Positions 35,280 to 47,235 of a stretch of 64,000 bases of DNA are shown here, piece by piece. The stretch lies in the NCBI RefSeq assembly GCF_000003815.2, contig NC_049993.1, positions 5,795,686 through 5,859,685 on the forward strand, in the 5' to 3' direction. The position numbers and the translations under genes are program-made. Within the stretch, counting starts at the first letter, position 1, and every line of letters starts with the position of its first letter. Below the pieces are notes generated by a model. It did no database searches and was not told where the DNA came from. It worked only from the letters and a program-made list of their open reading frames with translations. The DNA is from Branchiostoma floridae. Taxonomy: Eukaryota; Chordata; Leptocardii; Amphioxiformes; Branchiostomatidae.

Positions 35280-36551
35280 TCACGAGATCTGCACCAGGTT
35301 GTTGTCCATGTCTCCCACCAGAGACAGACTCAGGTTGGTTAGTTCCGCCTGTCCCTGCACGGTTCTGTACCCGAACATATCCAGGGCGTCCCGGCAAATC
35401 TTCTGAATCTTCAGCACCGCGGACAGGCTCAGATTCCGTCTCCAGGCGTCAACAGTGTCCCTGGAGTTCCTCTTCCGGGAATACACATTTTTATCCGGCT
35501 TCGTGGCGTTTGTGTTTTTCGCCAGCCAATTAGAGACAGCCTCGTCACCTTCGGTTCCAATGAAATAATACAGTTTCTCCGTCATGGCGGCCGGTGCCAT
35601 GGCAACATCTTCATACCTTATTAGGGCATAGTGACCGAGCAGCCAGTCTGGGACGCCATCTTGGGTCTGTACGTTTTCTACCAATTGCTTACAGAGATTT
35701 TCTGTTTTCGTTTCATCCACAAAGTCTTCTGCAAACGGAGTCGGTTCGTCTTTGTTGAAAATTCTGATCTGTGAAGCGGTCACGGCGCGAGGATCCCGGA
35801 TGAGGTGGAGGATTTTGACTTCCCGACCGGTTTCCGACCCATTTGTCACGATTTGTTCAAAGAAGTTGATGTCCCAGATCCGTATGATCTTCGCGACGTT
35901 TAGCTGCGACTTTTGACACGCCTCGTTCAAAGCAGAAGCTACTGCATCTCTTGGAATGGGACAAACAGAGCCAGAGATGTTGGGTGTTCCCCGTTTGGAA
36001 TGAGAATAGCTCTTACATAGTTTTGTCAAAGACGGGGTTCTTTGGACCACTGCAAAGGTTGGAGCTTTTAGGAAATAGTCCATGATGCCTTCAAGACTAT
36101 CGAATTCACAACTAGCTATTCCTTGGAGTAGTTTTAGCTGCCATTCTGGGACGTTGTATGTCCCGTTGTCGTAGTACTGAGCTGCCCAAAGAGGTTCAAA
36201 CAGGTAGAAAGACCCCGGATGTTGGTTGAAGATTTCTCCGACGAATGAGGAGCCGCTTCTCATCTGGGTAAATATGAAGACGGCAGTAGGAATGGAAGGC
36301 CTCATTTCATTGGTGGGCGTCACTTCGTTCTCGTAATCATTGGATACTGCCAAATATTTGTTAGTCGTGGACTCGATACGTATTCCTCCAGTTGTGCCTG
36401 CTGAAAATTCATATGCTGGTAAGTAGCCGGGTAGTGGGATTTTTGAAGTTTGAGCCCATAGGGCCCAATGTTCGCCTGACCAGATATATGCGATCACCGC
36501 CACTGTTAGGATGATGGGAAGAAGCTTGAAGATAGCCTTTAGAACCCTCAT
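35280..36551 (-). CDS. Golgi carbohydrate 6-O-sulfotransferase (CHST1/3/5/7-type), B
   Basis: 423 residues, uninterrupted, tail to tail with copy A. It has the same architecture: signal-anchor at about 5-23 (KAIFKLLPIILTVAVIAYIW), PAPS 5' loop MRSGSSFVGEIFNQHPG near 97-113, HLIRDPRAVTASQ as the 3'-phosphate motif, and the YSRKRNSRDTVDAWRR block. The stem and middle have diverged strongly from A, while the last ~73 codons differ by only a few bases. An acceptor-like GTTTTACAG about 30 bases upstream of the ATG suggests a leader intron, as in A. Substrate specificity is unknown; divergence in the catalytic middle allows it to differ from A. Confidence 0.94.
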   Translation of the reverse strand: MRVLKAIFKLLPIILTVAVIAYIWSGEHWALWAQTSKIPLPGYLPAYEFSAGTTGGIRIESTTNKYLAVSNDYENEVTPTNEMRPSIPTAVFIFTQMRSGSSFVGEIFNQHPGSFYLFEPLWAAQYYDNGTYNVPEWQLKLLQGIASCEFDSLEGIMDYFLKAPTFAVVQRTPSLTKLCKSYSHSKRGTPNISGSVCPIPRDAVASALNEACQKSQLNVAKIIRIWDINFFEQIVTNGSETGREVKILHLIRDPRAVTASQIRIFNKDEPTPFAEDFVDETKTENLCKQLVENVQTQDGVPDWLLGHYALIRYEDVAMAPAAMTEKLYYFIGTEGDEAVSNWLAKNTNATKPDKNVYSRKRNSRDTVDAWRRNLSLSAVLKIQKICRDALDMFGYRTVQGQAELTNLSLSLVGDMDNNLVQIS

Positions 36552-38011
36552 GACGTCACTCTAGTCTGCACCAACTCCAAGCTGTAAAACATTAACCAGT
36601 ATATGGATAAATGGGACACCCTGACGTCAGTGGCCATCTAGGTGTGTGTTGTGTTTCAAAGCGGCACACGGCGGTAGTTTGTATTATTACATTGAACAAC
36701 TTGTGCCGCCATATTTTCATATCGCTCTGAAAGAATGTATAGTATCTGTGTCAATATTTGCATATACATAAATACATATATATATATACATACACATATG
36801 GTCAATATTGACCGAAGGAGGCCATATATATACACATAATAGGTCCTGTTTATGGCAAAATGTAATCGACCACCATACATATTTTGTTTCTAAGACTTAC
36901 GTGCATTGATAATGTCCATAGCTTTACCAGAAGGTACGTTCCGAAGAGGGGGAGGGGGTGCACATGGTTGATGACTTGCAAAAGCTAAGAATTAACTACA
37001 AAGCTTGCTAGTTGAAGGTATGGCAGAATATGAACAGTAATATTATATAACAAAGGTATAAACGTTATAAAGGCTATTCGACAACTTAAACGTCAGAATA
37101 GGCATTATACGCTGCCAAATACATACACACATCTCAATAAATTCTACATAATTAAAATTCAACTCGAATTATTACAGGTATAGTAAACTTTTGTTATGCA
37201 TGGTGTACTGTAATATGCGTTATGTCATCAGACAGAAAATCATAAATCGCACATTAAGATTATAAACGATTGACAAACGAAGCAATCGTTTTACTCACCG
37301 TAAAGACTATGACCCACACTTACCATATGCTAGCGTTCGCACGCAAAAGCATCTCCGTGGCACCTCGCTATTGACCAATGGCTGAGGGGGAGTGGCAATC
37401 AGATTTCAGCCTAACAACCCCTCTTCCTTCCATCCTTGCTTGTCCTTCTAGTCTCGCAATGAATATCTAATTAAGGCTGTCATATACTTAAGCCCAGATA
37501 TTTTCGCCCTGAATTGTGGCTATCAATGGGTGATGAAGACTTTTTATTTGCATTGGTAGCATCGGATGACGTAAGCATACCTTGTGTATTGATTACGGAA
37601 GCATTTTATGTGTACTGGTCTGTAGGCCGAAAAGGTCGGGGGTCACCAAACTCAGCAAACATGCTAACATTGCATTCAGCCCGTCCCGTCGTATGATGTG
37701 TAATCTTATCTAACTGGGGCTAAATCTACGAATAAAGTCTGTACAAATAACAACTTTGCCCTCGAATAGTTCCGTACTGAAGTGGTCTGTTCCGATAGCA
37801 GCCACTTCAGCCTTCGATGCAACCGACGGGCAAGGTTGCTCATTAGCATATAGGATATGACGCCGACCAATGAAGAACTTCTCATGCCGTTCTACTTGTC
37901 GTAAGATGCGACCTCATTGTAAGAGCACCAGGCATGCTTTACTGATGTCTCGGCTAGCCACAAAGGATTTGCTATCTTGCAATTAGAAAATTGAATTCCA
38001 ATTTACACTTA
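36552..38011. other. No gene recognised
   Basis: Upstream flank of sulfotransferase B; it should hold that gene's promoter and leader exon, but I cannot place either. A (TA)n-rich patch lies at about 36770-36800. Confidence 0.4.
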
Positions 38012-38564
38012 TACAGTACCGACTACGTTTATGGTCCGGTCCCACGCGGTTTACACGCGATTTAATCTCGATTAAAAGTCGTGCAAATCGCGATTAAAAG
38101 TCGTGCAAGTCGCGATTTGAACGCGATTGAATCGCGTGCGCTAATGAGCTGTAGCTATCTAATTAAAAATCTCGTGTCGTTTGTAAACGCGTTTACTCCC
38201 GGCACCCCGCCGACTCAAAACAAAAGGCTTTGTTCCGACTGCCCCGCCCCTTGGTCGGGCATTTCACCGACGAAATATTTTGTTCGTTAATGAGCAGTGT
38301 TTACTTTTGTAAATTTGCATGATACTTGTAAGTCGTCATTTTCACGTATTTGTTGATAATTGGTGAATAATACGGGGGCTGGACAGCGCCGCGGGTGTCG
38401 GCAATATTGTCCGAGGACCGCTGACGCTTTTTAGCTAAGATCGTAAAAGAAGTTCACAGTCAGCAAATTAATATATCGACATTCTCTCCTGGTACCAATT
38501 GCTCAGACTGAGTTAAATTTCTATACTATATCTTGATTAGTAACTTTTCATTTTGCTGGTGTTG

Positions 38565-39615
38565 TGTTGTTGCTTTTTTATTTATCACGAAATGTGCATT
38601 TCTCGATAAATTTGAACAGGCGTGTACACGTTACTGCTCGTCATCCAACACCGTCCAAAGGGTACGGATTTGCAAAACATCGGAGGAAAATTGCCAACAG
38701 CGATCATGTTCACAACGCTGGGTATGGAAATTGTGATAAGAAAACAGTCTCCCGATAGATATTTTCTGATATAAAATAAATGTCAATGATGAATCCAGAA
38801 AGCAACCCGAACTACGCAAAAGAAAATAGTCTTCACGGCTAAGCTTTTTCGTAAGCCTCAAAGGGAAGACGATGATGTCAACCGTCGAAACAAGCGGGTT
38901 GTCGGCGAATATAGTCTCCTACTTACAGTTTTTGGCGGGTTATCTTCGTATAATTTTAGTGGAAGGCCAGCAAAAAGAGATACAAGTTCGATTCGCCACA
39001 TTTCCCCGTAAAATACGGCGTTACATTCCACCGAAAATTATGTGTATAAGCTGTACTGTACGTCACGGCAGAGAGTTGGGAAGAACTAGACGCGCGTGGG
39101 AAATGCAACTGGACGTGCGGTTACCATGGCGACAGCTCCGGCGGTAGCCCTCTGAAGTAGCGCCTGCCTGATTATGAGATAAATCCAATCAACTTCCCTC
39201 CAATCACAGCCAGAAGCGGCGCTGACAAAGTGGTAACAACAAGAAGAAGCGTAGAACTAACGCTTTGTTGTGTTTTTTTAAATCATTTATCACGAAATGT
39301 GCATTCTTTGATAAAATTTAACACGTTACTGCTCGGCCAGCGTCGTCCGCAAGGCATAGATAATTTTGCAAAACATCGGAGGGACTTTTCCGGCATCGAT
39401 CATTCTCACATCGCTGAGTAAGAATTCTGTGAACAGTCTGTCGATAATCATTTCCAACTTGAAGAAGGTGGTATTTTTTTTACGGCATACTACAAAAGTC
39501 GTAACGGCAACCGAGCGGGTTGCCGGCAAAAATTGTCTCCTATTTACATTTTTAGGCGGGCTACTTTCGTCTAATTTTCGTGGAAGGTATATGATAAAAT
39601 AATACAAGTTCGAAT
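38565..39615 (+). repeat. Internal tandem duplication, period about 705 bp
   Basis: Copy 1 (about 38565-38995) and copy 2 (about 39270-39615) share TTTATCACGAAATGTGCATT, ACGTTACTGCTCG, TTGCAAAACATCGGAGG, GTCTCCTA(C/T)TTACA and TACAAGTTCGA in the same order. They lie inside the 4.8-kb element. Confidence 0.75.
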
Positions 39616-39828
39616 CTTTTGGACCCACAAAGGACTGACAGCATAAACACGATCGTCATCTAATATAAACGGAATTGCTGGGTTGAAGACTATACACTGA
39701 CATGAATGGACTACTAGTATTTATACGCATAAATTGACCGTTTTGCATGTATTTAAATATGAATAAAGGATATTGTGTTTGGTCATAACTTAATATTTCT
39801 AGGAACGTTGATACTCCTTGGTTCGGCA

Positions 39829-40045
39829 TCGGCAGCTAATTTTCTAGACTAGGAAAGTAGGATTCAGGTTTCCATCCGCCTGCTGATCGTCATGGTTACA
39901 AACTCGACAAACAAGACTTACCTGTTCATATCGGTAGCTAATTTTCTAGGCTAGGAAAGTAGGATTCGGATTTCTATCCGCCGGTTTCCTGGACATACAG
40001 CTGATCGTCATGGTTGCAACTCGACCAACAAGACCTACCTGTTAT
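39829..40045 (+). repeat. Two tandem copies of a ~105-bp unit
   Basis: AGCTAATTTTCTAG(A/G)CTAGGAAAGTAGGATTC, CTGATCGTCATGGTT and AACAAGAC(T/C)TACCTGTT each occur twice in order, inside the 4.8-kb element. Confidence 0.85.
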
Positions 40046-41734
40046 GTTCCTGACCGCCTCGGACGTTCCTGGTCGTCGGGCAGTGGACCCACGCAACCAT
40101 ATTCAAGGGGCATACGTCTTGGTTCGACACAGACAATTGTTATTTTGCCGAAAATTTCTTCATCAGTTATTGGTTTTCTTGTTGAGTATGTGATCAAGTT
40201 TTTCTAACCTGTCATTGATTCAGTTAAAAGTTGCGTTAGCGTTACTAACATTACTTCTACTTCTAGTATTTTACGTTTCTAAAATGAACATGTTTTTAGT
40301 CAGTTTATCTACAACTGTTATGCGCTGTTCAAAGAGGTTCACTCTTTTACTAAAAGGGCCTATACGTTTACGGTTGTTTTTCAGCAACATATAGATATAT
40401 AAATTTAGCTGGTCGGGATACTACGAAGAGGGATTTGACCAATGAAATAGGTAAACACGATATATCATTGCCTTTGGAACATGAAAGGTAAGTTTACTAC
40501 CGATGTTATCGATCATCATTCGGCAGCTTCTACACCAGTCGGATCGTCATCATCTGTTCCGAATGTTGGAAAAACGGTAGGTTGTCCGTGAATATGAATA
40601 TGTCCGTGTACAAACTTTAATTAATAAAGAAATTTTATACACTTAAACATTTAAAAACATTCTTAATTCATTGGTCGTGGCTCCTTTAATATGAACCAGT
40701 TGGGAAATGAATTATAAAATTTGGAATACAGAATTTATAGATCATCCACCCCTGCGACATTGCCACAAAGTTCAAATATGACGTACGCTATCGCTGCGTG
40801 TGCAGTCTACGAAGTATTTTAATTAGTCTAGATCTGCTCTAGAAATTGTCAATAATACAAATAAAACAAAGTTAGATAAATCAAGTAGGTTGATAAAACC
40901 CCCTTGGATAAACCAAGAAAAAATAACCACATATTAAACACGGGGCTAGATCGGAGTAGAAAATAAACGCAGAATATTGCAACAGTCAACGTGGCCTTCT
41001 TCTGTGGGAACATACTTTCAAAGAAGCCGCTCCTTACCGTGCATGTGTCAATCAAATTGAGCAGCACGTGAGACCAGACCAGACCAAATTCTGGAGGTTT
41101 ACAATGTAATTTTTCTACAAGTTTACCAGCACCGTAACAGTTACGTCAATCGTGTACTTACACACACTAAACAATCAAAACAGCTGTTGATTTTATCGCA
41201 ACGATATAAGTTTCATATTTGCGCTCAAATAACCCAATCTTCCACAACCTGTCCCACGTTCTGGACCCCACACAAACCGTGTACACGTCTAAATGTAATA
41301 TGATATGCTAGTAGTCGCGCCGTGGCGAACTTTAGGAAGGTTGGAATATTTATAAACAGGTCACGTTCCACCGGAGGCGGGGCGGCGCTTGAAGTTCGGA
41401 TGTAGATACTTACATGTAGTATCTGCCGGTCGAAGCCTGTTTACTTGGTAGTGAGACCGCCAGGATTTTGTACGACTACACTGGTCGCACTGGACATTCC
41501 TTGTTGTTCATTCTGAAACTGAAAGACTAGTGTACTTACCTATCAGTTCGGAACATGATTAACTTGTCTTCACTTTCATCGATAGATAAGAAATGCAAAC
41601 ACAGACTATTGTAGCTATTTACAGTGGCAAGTATCGTGTAGTGTGGGCGAATTTGATATCGCTACACCAGCGTACAAATAATGCAACAACAGAAATAGGA
41701 CACAAATAATTCAACATAGAGTCGGTAGGTTTTT

Positions 41735-42430
41735 TTCGGGTGGTCCTGACACTGGCCGCGGTAGCGGGCCGTCCTCGTCACGCATGGTCAGACAGAAGCA
41801 GAATTTACTCCATGTTTTCTGATTTAGAAAAACACATCTTGCCATTCTTGGGAAAAAAACAATTTATTTGATGTTTTCTTGTCATGTACGTATAAGATTC
41901 AAACTTGCACTACACAGTCGGTTCCTCAAAATTGTAGCAAATCTTCCGAGAAAGAACGTGGTAGGTTAGGTAGCGGCGCGGGTGCGAGGTCGCACCATAC
42001 ATTTTGTATCTTCGGAAGGATTTTTTCCGGTACGTGACCCTGGCGCTAGCCACGGCAGTGCCGAAAGATCGGGGTCCAGTAAAAGCATACTTTGCCATAT
42101 ATTCTGCTTAAGAAAAAGACACCTTTGTGGAAATTTATTTCTTATTCTTTAATTTTCACGTATCAAATTTAAACATGTGCGGAACAGTCGGTTTCTCAAA
42201 ATTGTAGCAAATCTTCGGAATGATTTTTTCCGGTACGTGACCCTGCCGCTAGCCACGGCAGCGCCGAAAGATCGGGGTTCAGTAAAAGCATACTTTGCCA
42301 TATATTCTGCTTAAGAAAAACACACTTTTGTGGAAATTTATTTGTTTTTCTTTAATTTTCACGTATCAGATTTAAACATGTGCGGAACAGTCGGTTCCTC
42401 AAAATTGCAGCAAATCTTCTAGAAATATCG
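41735..42430 (+). repeat. Three or four diverged tandem copies, period 200-270 bp
   Basis: CAGTCGGTT(C/T)CTCAAAATTG occurs at about 41918, 42187 and 42387. AAAAGCATACTTTGCCATAT occurs at about 42081 and 42284. A more diverged first unit starts near 41735. Near the right end of the 4.8-kb element. Confidence 0.85.
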
Positions 42431-43083
42431 TGGTTGGGAGCGGCGCGGGTGCGTTCTAGACTGCGAGGTTATGCGTTAGTTCAGAAACAAATTGGGAAAT
42501 TGGGCGTGATACGTTCTCCGCCCTCCGCGCGGGGGTCTGCATATGAAAAGAAGCCGATTTCTGCCAAACCCCGAACTTTGGACGGCACGGGCGTGTCTAG
42601 AAAATGTTTATGAAAAGAAGAGGCGTGTCTGAAATCTATTCATTGATCGTCTAAACGCGGTTAGACGTGATTTCATGCATATCAGACGCGGGTACACACA
42701 TATCTAATCGCGTTTTACCCGAGAATTGCACGAGTTTTAATCGCGATTTACACGAGATGTAATCGCGACTTGCACGACTTTTGCACGCGATTAAATCGCG
42801 TTCAGACCGGACCATAAACGTAGTCGGTACTGTACATGGATACCTTAATAAATGTGATATGATAAATTTTCATATGCGGTTCTCAGGGATTAAAGTTTAG
42901 AATGTTTCTTGCTTTCTTATTTTCAACTCAGCAATATCTTCCCACAACATTCATCAAAATAAGCATATCTTGAGATAACGTTATGTTAGTTCCCATTAAG
43001 CAGTAAATATTAAAAACGCTGACATTATGTGTGCTCATATGTTACATCATATCCACCAGGTGTTACAATTCCCATCCCTTCAT

Positions 43084-43090
43084 TATAAAT
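43084..43090 (+). promoter_or_regulatory. Candidate TATA box
   Basis: TATAAAT about 90 bases upstream of the start codon of the secreted-protein gene. This would give a leader of roughly 60 bases. Position is the only support. Confidence 0.35.
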
Positions 43091-43175
43091 TACACTGGTG
43101 CATCGTACATATCTCGTCAGTTGAAGAAGATAAATTATCGAATCGACACGCAAGGTTGTTAATCTTGGCAACATT

Positions 43176-46100
43176 ATGAAGAACGCAGTTTTTGTGTTTC
43201 TTGGGGCGCTGTGCCTCGCTACCACCCAGGCGGCCATGCAGGGGTTGGACTGGGCAACTATTCAAGGTGAAGGGTCGCTCTTACTCGGAAAGTTACCGTA
43301 TTTAGGTCTAGATCCTCCTTAACTTCAGCTAATTCTGTCTCATAAAAGCATAATATTGATTTGGGTCTGCAATACTAGTCCCTACCAGACTGACTACACT
43401 GGATGTTATAGGGATAATAATTTACCACTGGGGTTTTATTACCGGTATACCAGAGGAGCTGACCGGCCGCGTTCAGGTGGGGGTCATTAACCTTAGCGTG
43501 GATTAACTCAGCCTCTGGCCAATTGAATTAAAAGGGTGTGGAGATACTAGTACTCATGCTACTAGAGTTGGGTCGAATGACGAATTCAACACCTAATAGT
43601 CGTGTTGAGAGGGGCTTAAACCTCTGCTCTTATTGCCTTGGCCATCGGGACCCGCAGAATTTTATCCTTATCGTAAAGTATAGTGTGGGTACGCTTGTAC
43701 CACAGAGTCACATTGACAACGGATATCTATTTTTCCTATGTGTTCCAGCCATCCACGATGCAGCTGTGCAGGCGATGACTGAACAGTACTTCCAGGCGTT
43801 TAACGACATCGCCACCGCCGCGGGAGAGTTCACCTACGTCAACTCCACCTGCGCACGCGCGCTGCAGGGATCCTGCGGGCGGTGCGTCACAAGGAAATGC
43901 CAGCAATGGTAGGTAAATTATCTAACTTTTTAGCACAATCTCTAGTTCTTGGTTATAACATATGGTTATATAGCGAGAGGTCCGCACTCAAGGTTGCCGC
44001 TAGTAGTGAAATTGTTTTAGCGACGCATGACACGTGACCGTGCGGAAACGTGACGTCACTAGTGGGTCAAAGGTGCCCGGTAGTCAGTATGATGTACTAT
44101 TCCTGTGGGAGGAAGGTTAAGGTTCAGTTCAGTTGTGCCTTCTTATTTTGTATATTCTGTATTTTATATGTTGTTACTCAAATGTTATTGTACTGTACGT
44201 TGTTGATGTTATTTTTATGTGAGGGAGGGCAACTTGTAAATGTCGTTCGAACTTGTTCTTGGCCTCCCCATCACTTTGTGCTGAATTCAAATAAACAAAT
44301 AAACCTTGATAATGTTACCTATCGATTTTAACACAGACTTGTATTTCCCAGGGCCATGACCTGCGGCCTGACCCTGCCGGAGACCTCTGACATGACCATG
44401 CTGGGTGGGGAGGCGGTCCAAGCTGACCTCAAAACGCTGCAGAAGTTCATCTCGCAGGGCGAGCGCCTGGACACCGGTTGGTACATGTATACATCTCTGC
44501 ACCAGATTTGGCATTACTGACCACATATACGCAGCCCCAGAGGGCATGTTTGAGACAGCATTTTAACCTATTCCAGACTTGTAACAGCCCTTTTTATGGA
44601 CAATGTAAGAGAAATTTCATATCACTGCCACAGTATAGGGTGCAAACTTTGGCAAAAAAGGTTTTGGTCCATTTTTAGGCCTGTGCAGACCCCTAATTGG
44701 AAGTGGTCAGCCCCTCAGTTGACGCCTTCAGAAACCAAGGTGGTGTAATTTTTTTAGAACTGTGGTAACTTCCGCCGGTCAGGATTTTTTAAATCAAACT
44801 TTTTGGACACTTGATAGCGGGCTGCTGTGTTGAGTGCGTTATTATGACCTGAAATGATCATGGATCGATGAGATTATGACACCCAAAACTTGCCTATTTT
44901 TACATTATCGCCTATACTATAGCTATACAGATTTCCATTGGTGTTCTTTGCCCTGCCATTGTACTAAGCGCACTAATTAGCATCCCGTCCGATCAGGTGA
45001 GGCAATCCAGTGCGCCGTTGACGCAGGGTCCCTAGCGCTCACCGCTGGCTCTTTGCTTGTCGGTAAGCGTGATGTCGGTGACGTCATCTGTGACACCGTT
45101 GGTGTGGTAGGCACGGCCGTGGACCTTGTGACCGGAGGTGAACTGATTCTTCTTGTGTACATTTTTTTTTTTACTTCTTTATTTGCTTTGGGACAGACGG
45201 GAACAATGCGGCACGGCACTTATTTTAACTGTGCCACATACAAAGTACAGACAGGTGGTAAAGGTAGTATTTCACAGCCCCGACCGAAGTCATGTACCCT
45301 TTTGTACACCCGGGTGAAGTGAGGAAGGTCGTGTGAAGTGCCTTTCCCAAGGGCAAAACGTCGGGACACGGCAAGTATCGAGCTCGGGACCTCTGATGAG
45401 GTTTCGAGCCCAACACCAGTTACGTTACACCCGACGCCACAATTCTGTACAATTGCTTTTAAGCGACTGAGTAACGTAAATTGAGAACTTTACAACAAGC
45501 ATATCTGAATAAAAATAAGACTCATTTCAGTACCTTGAGTCGATATCAGGCACAGTTTTGAAGCGTATTTTCTGACAAAGAATTATGTCCTCTTCACGGT
45601 AGGAATCGGCGGTGCCATTCAGGGTGGAGTGGATCTTATTGGTGACGCCATCAACGCGATTGGAAACCTCTTTGGTAAGATTTTTTTCTCTCTTGACTTA
45701 ACTCATTGTCCAGTTTTGTTGGATAAGAGCGGTTAGTTTCAACGATTTTTAGAAATGAATGGTTCGTACTTAGTTTATTTTTGCTAACTTATCATGCTGA
45801 GGGGAAACAGTCATGTCGAGTTAGTTACAAAGACGTTATCTATTTATGATATTGTAAATGTCTTTAACCCACCAACATGGCGGATGTTAAGTTACGTCAT
45901 GATCACGTGAATGCTAATATGTAGGAAGGAGGAAGCGGGATCTGCAGTGTGACGTCCTCCAGCTGGAGCCCGAGGCGTCATGTGTGCAGCTGGCGCCGGA
46001 GTGTGGTGATGACTGCCAGGGTACGTCATCATCTTGAATATTTTATACTTCCCATCTTTTTTAGTCTTATATTCATTTTCCAAGATCTAGTCAGAATCAC

Positions 46101-46916
46101 TATGTTAGCAAACTCATACTTTGTAATCAATATACTAGGTGTTCAGTTTTGTTCTGCATCTGTTCTGTCGACTAGGAAATTTTCCAACCTGGGAGGAAAA
46201 TGTTTTCAGCGGCGTAGATTATGTTTGATACATTGTAATCACTTTGATAACATTCTTGTGACATTGCGTGATGTGCATGTATCTTGTCAGCGACGTCTGA
46301 AGCTCTAAGTCTTTTGTCCCTACAGGTTGCGCTAACATGGATAAAATGGCCGCGCGTTTCCACAAGGTCATGAAGAAGAACTCCTGGGCAATGCGCAAGT
46401 CCAACGCCTTCCTGACACGCACCGTGACCTACGACCCCGTGTCGGGTCAGATGGTGGCCGAGGTGATGGCGATGGGACAACGCATGAAGTAAGTCTAGTA
46501 GTCTACCTTATCACCTACTCAATATCTATTGACTTTCTTCAATAGATGACATGCACATTTTTGCTATCTTATCGGATAGTGTCTATGGAAGAACTTTGCA
46601 GCCTACCTTAGCGTCTTTTGGACGGACTTCGTTATCGTGTGAAATGTTTTCATTTTCGTGAACCTACATTGTACACGTAGGTAATAGCTTTTCACAAAAA
46701 AAGTATGATAAAAAAAGACTTCATCTGTCAGATTTTGCCTGCCATCACTGCTGTTATGCTATCTAAAGAAGTATGAAAAAGTTGTCCATTATCCATTGCT
46801 TTGGTTAACTTTGGTTGACCTGCCTGTTTTCCAGAGTTACCCTGTCAGGGCCAGTGAACCCCGCTACCACCGGCAAACATCTCGCCGCCGCCGTCCTGAA
46901 GAAGCTGCGTCAGTAG
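43176..46916 (+). CDS. Unrecognised secreted Cys-rich protein, possible peptide precursor
   Basis: Eight exons with consistent phases: 43176-43266, 43749-43908, 44352-44476, 44997-45137, 45603-45674, 45925-46020, 46326-46488, 46835-46916; 309 residues. Residues 1-19 form a signal peptide (MKNAVFVFLGALCLATTQA). A helical stretch follows, then a Cys cluster (CARALQGSCGRCVTRKC). A Gly/Val/Ile-rich amphipathic segment, 151-196, lies between GKR (148-150) and GRRKR (197-201). A second Cys cluster and a basic C-terminal region (RFHKVMKKNSWAMRKS) complete the protein. There are 12 Cys in the predicted mature chain. I do not recognise the family. Gly before basic sites recalls amidated-peptide precursors, but disulfides could hold the pieces together. 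An AATAAA follows at 47054. Confidence 0.82.
43378..43500 (+). repeat. Dispersed repeat in intron 1, related to 1300-1370
   Basis: Shares GTCCCTACCAGACTGACTAC followed by a GAG(T/C)TG(G/A)CCGGCCGC stretch with the copy at 1300. Same orientation, diverged. Confidence 0.5.
45225..45441 (-). mobile_element. tRNA-headed SINE in intron 4
   Basis: On the minus strand the sequence has a B-box-like GGTCCCGAGCTCGATAC preceded by GTAACTGGTGTTGGGCTCG in the A-box position, then a body with GTCCCGACGTTTTGCCCTTG, GGAAAGGCACTTC, TTCACCCGGGTGTA and GACTTCGGTCGGGG. I know this body as a common SINE type in lancelets and other marine deuterostomes. A related body in the other orientation is at 56870-57065. 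Confidence 0.75.
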
Positions 46917-47053
46917 AACGTCACCACGTGACTAAATTGTTCTCAGGTGTAGTGCCTTACGCCATCTTGCCTAGTTCAGAACCAGGTGTACAATAACCAG
47001 CATGGTACCATGCGTGCTCTAACATCATGTCTACACTAACACCAATGTGGAAG

Positions 47054-47059
47054 AATAAA
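47054..47059 (+). terminator. Polyadenylation signal of the secreted-protein gene
   Basis: AATAAA 138 bases after the stop codon, before the (GGTT)n tract. Confidence 0.6.
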
Positions 47060-47119
47060 TACAACCTAACCTATTAATTTGGACCTTTGTGTTGTTTTTT
47101 TCGTATGTTTGTTGGTTTG

Positions 47120-47235
47120 TTGGTTGATGGTTTGATTGTTGGTTGGTTGGTTGGTTGGTTGGTTGGTTGGTTGGTTGGTTGGTTGGTTGGTTGGTTGGTT
47201 GGTTGGTTGGATGTGGTTGGTTGGTCGGTTGGTAA
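47120..47235. repeat. (GGTT)n microsatellite
   Basis: About twenty tandem GGTT units with interruptions at the edges, lying between two convergent genes. The open frames through it on both strands are low-complexity artefacts. Confidence 0.95.

Larger units (their letters stand above)
38014..42832. mobile_element. 4.8-kb non-autonomous DNA element with long imperfect TIRs
   Basis: Left end CAGTACCGACTACGTTTATG and right end CATAAACGTAGTCGGTACTG are perfect inverted copies, extending through GGTCCGGTC. TA flanks both sides (38012-38013, 42833-42834). For about 100 bases inside each end there are repeated TCGCGATT, AATCGCG and GTCGTGCA motifs, like transposase-binding arrays. No transposase-sized frame is present. 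The interior consists of duplicated blocks, listed separately. Alternative: two separate partial copies that happen to face each other. Confidence 0.8.

Noticed and set aside
44050-44331. Possible retroposon tail ending AAATAAACAAATAAACC in an intron
   Set aside because: The tail resembles LINE 3' ends, but no coding remnant or second copy was found in the window.
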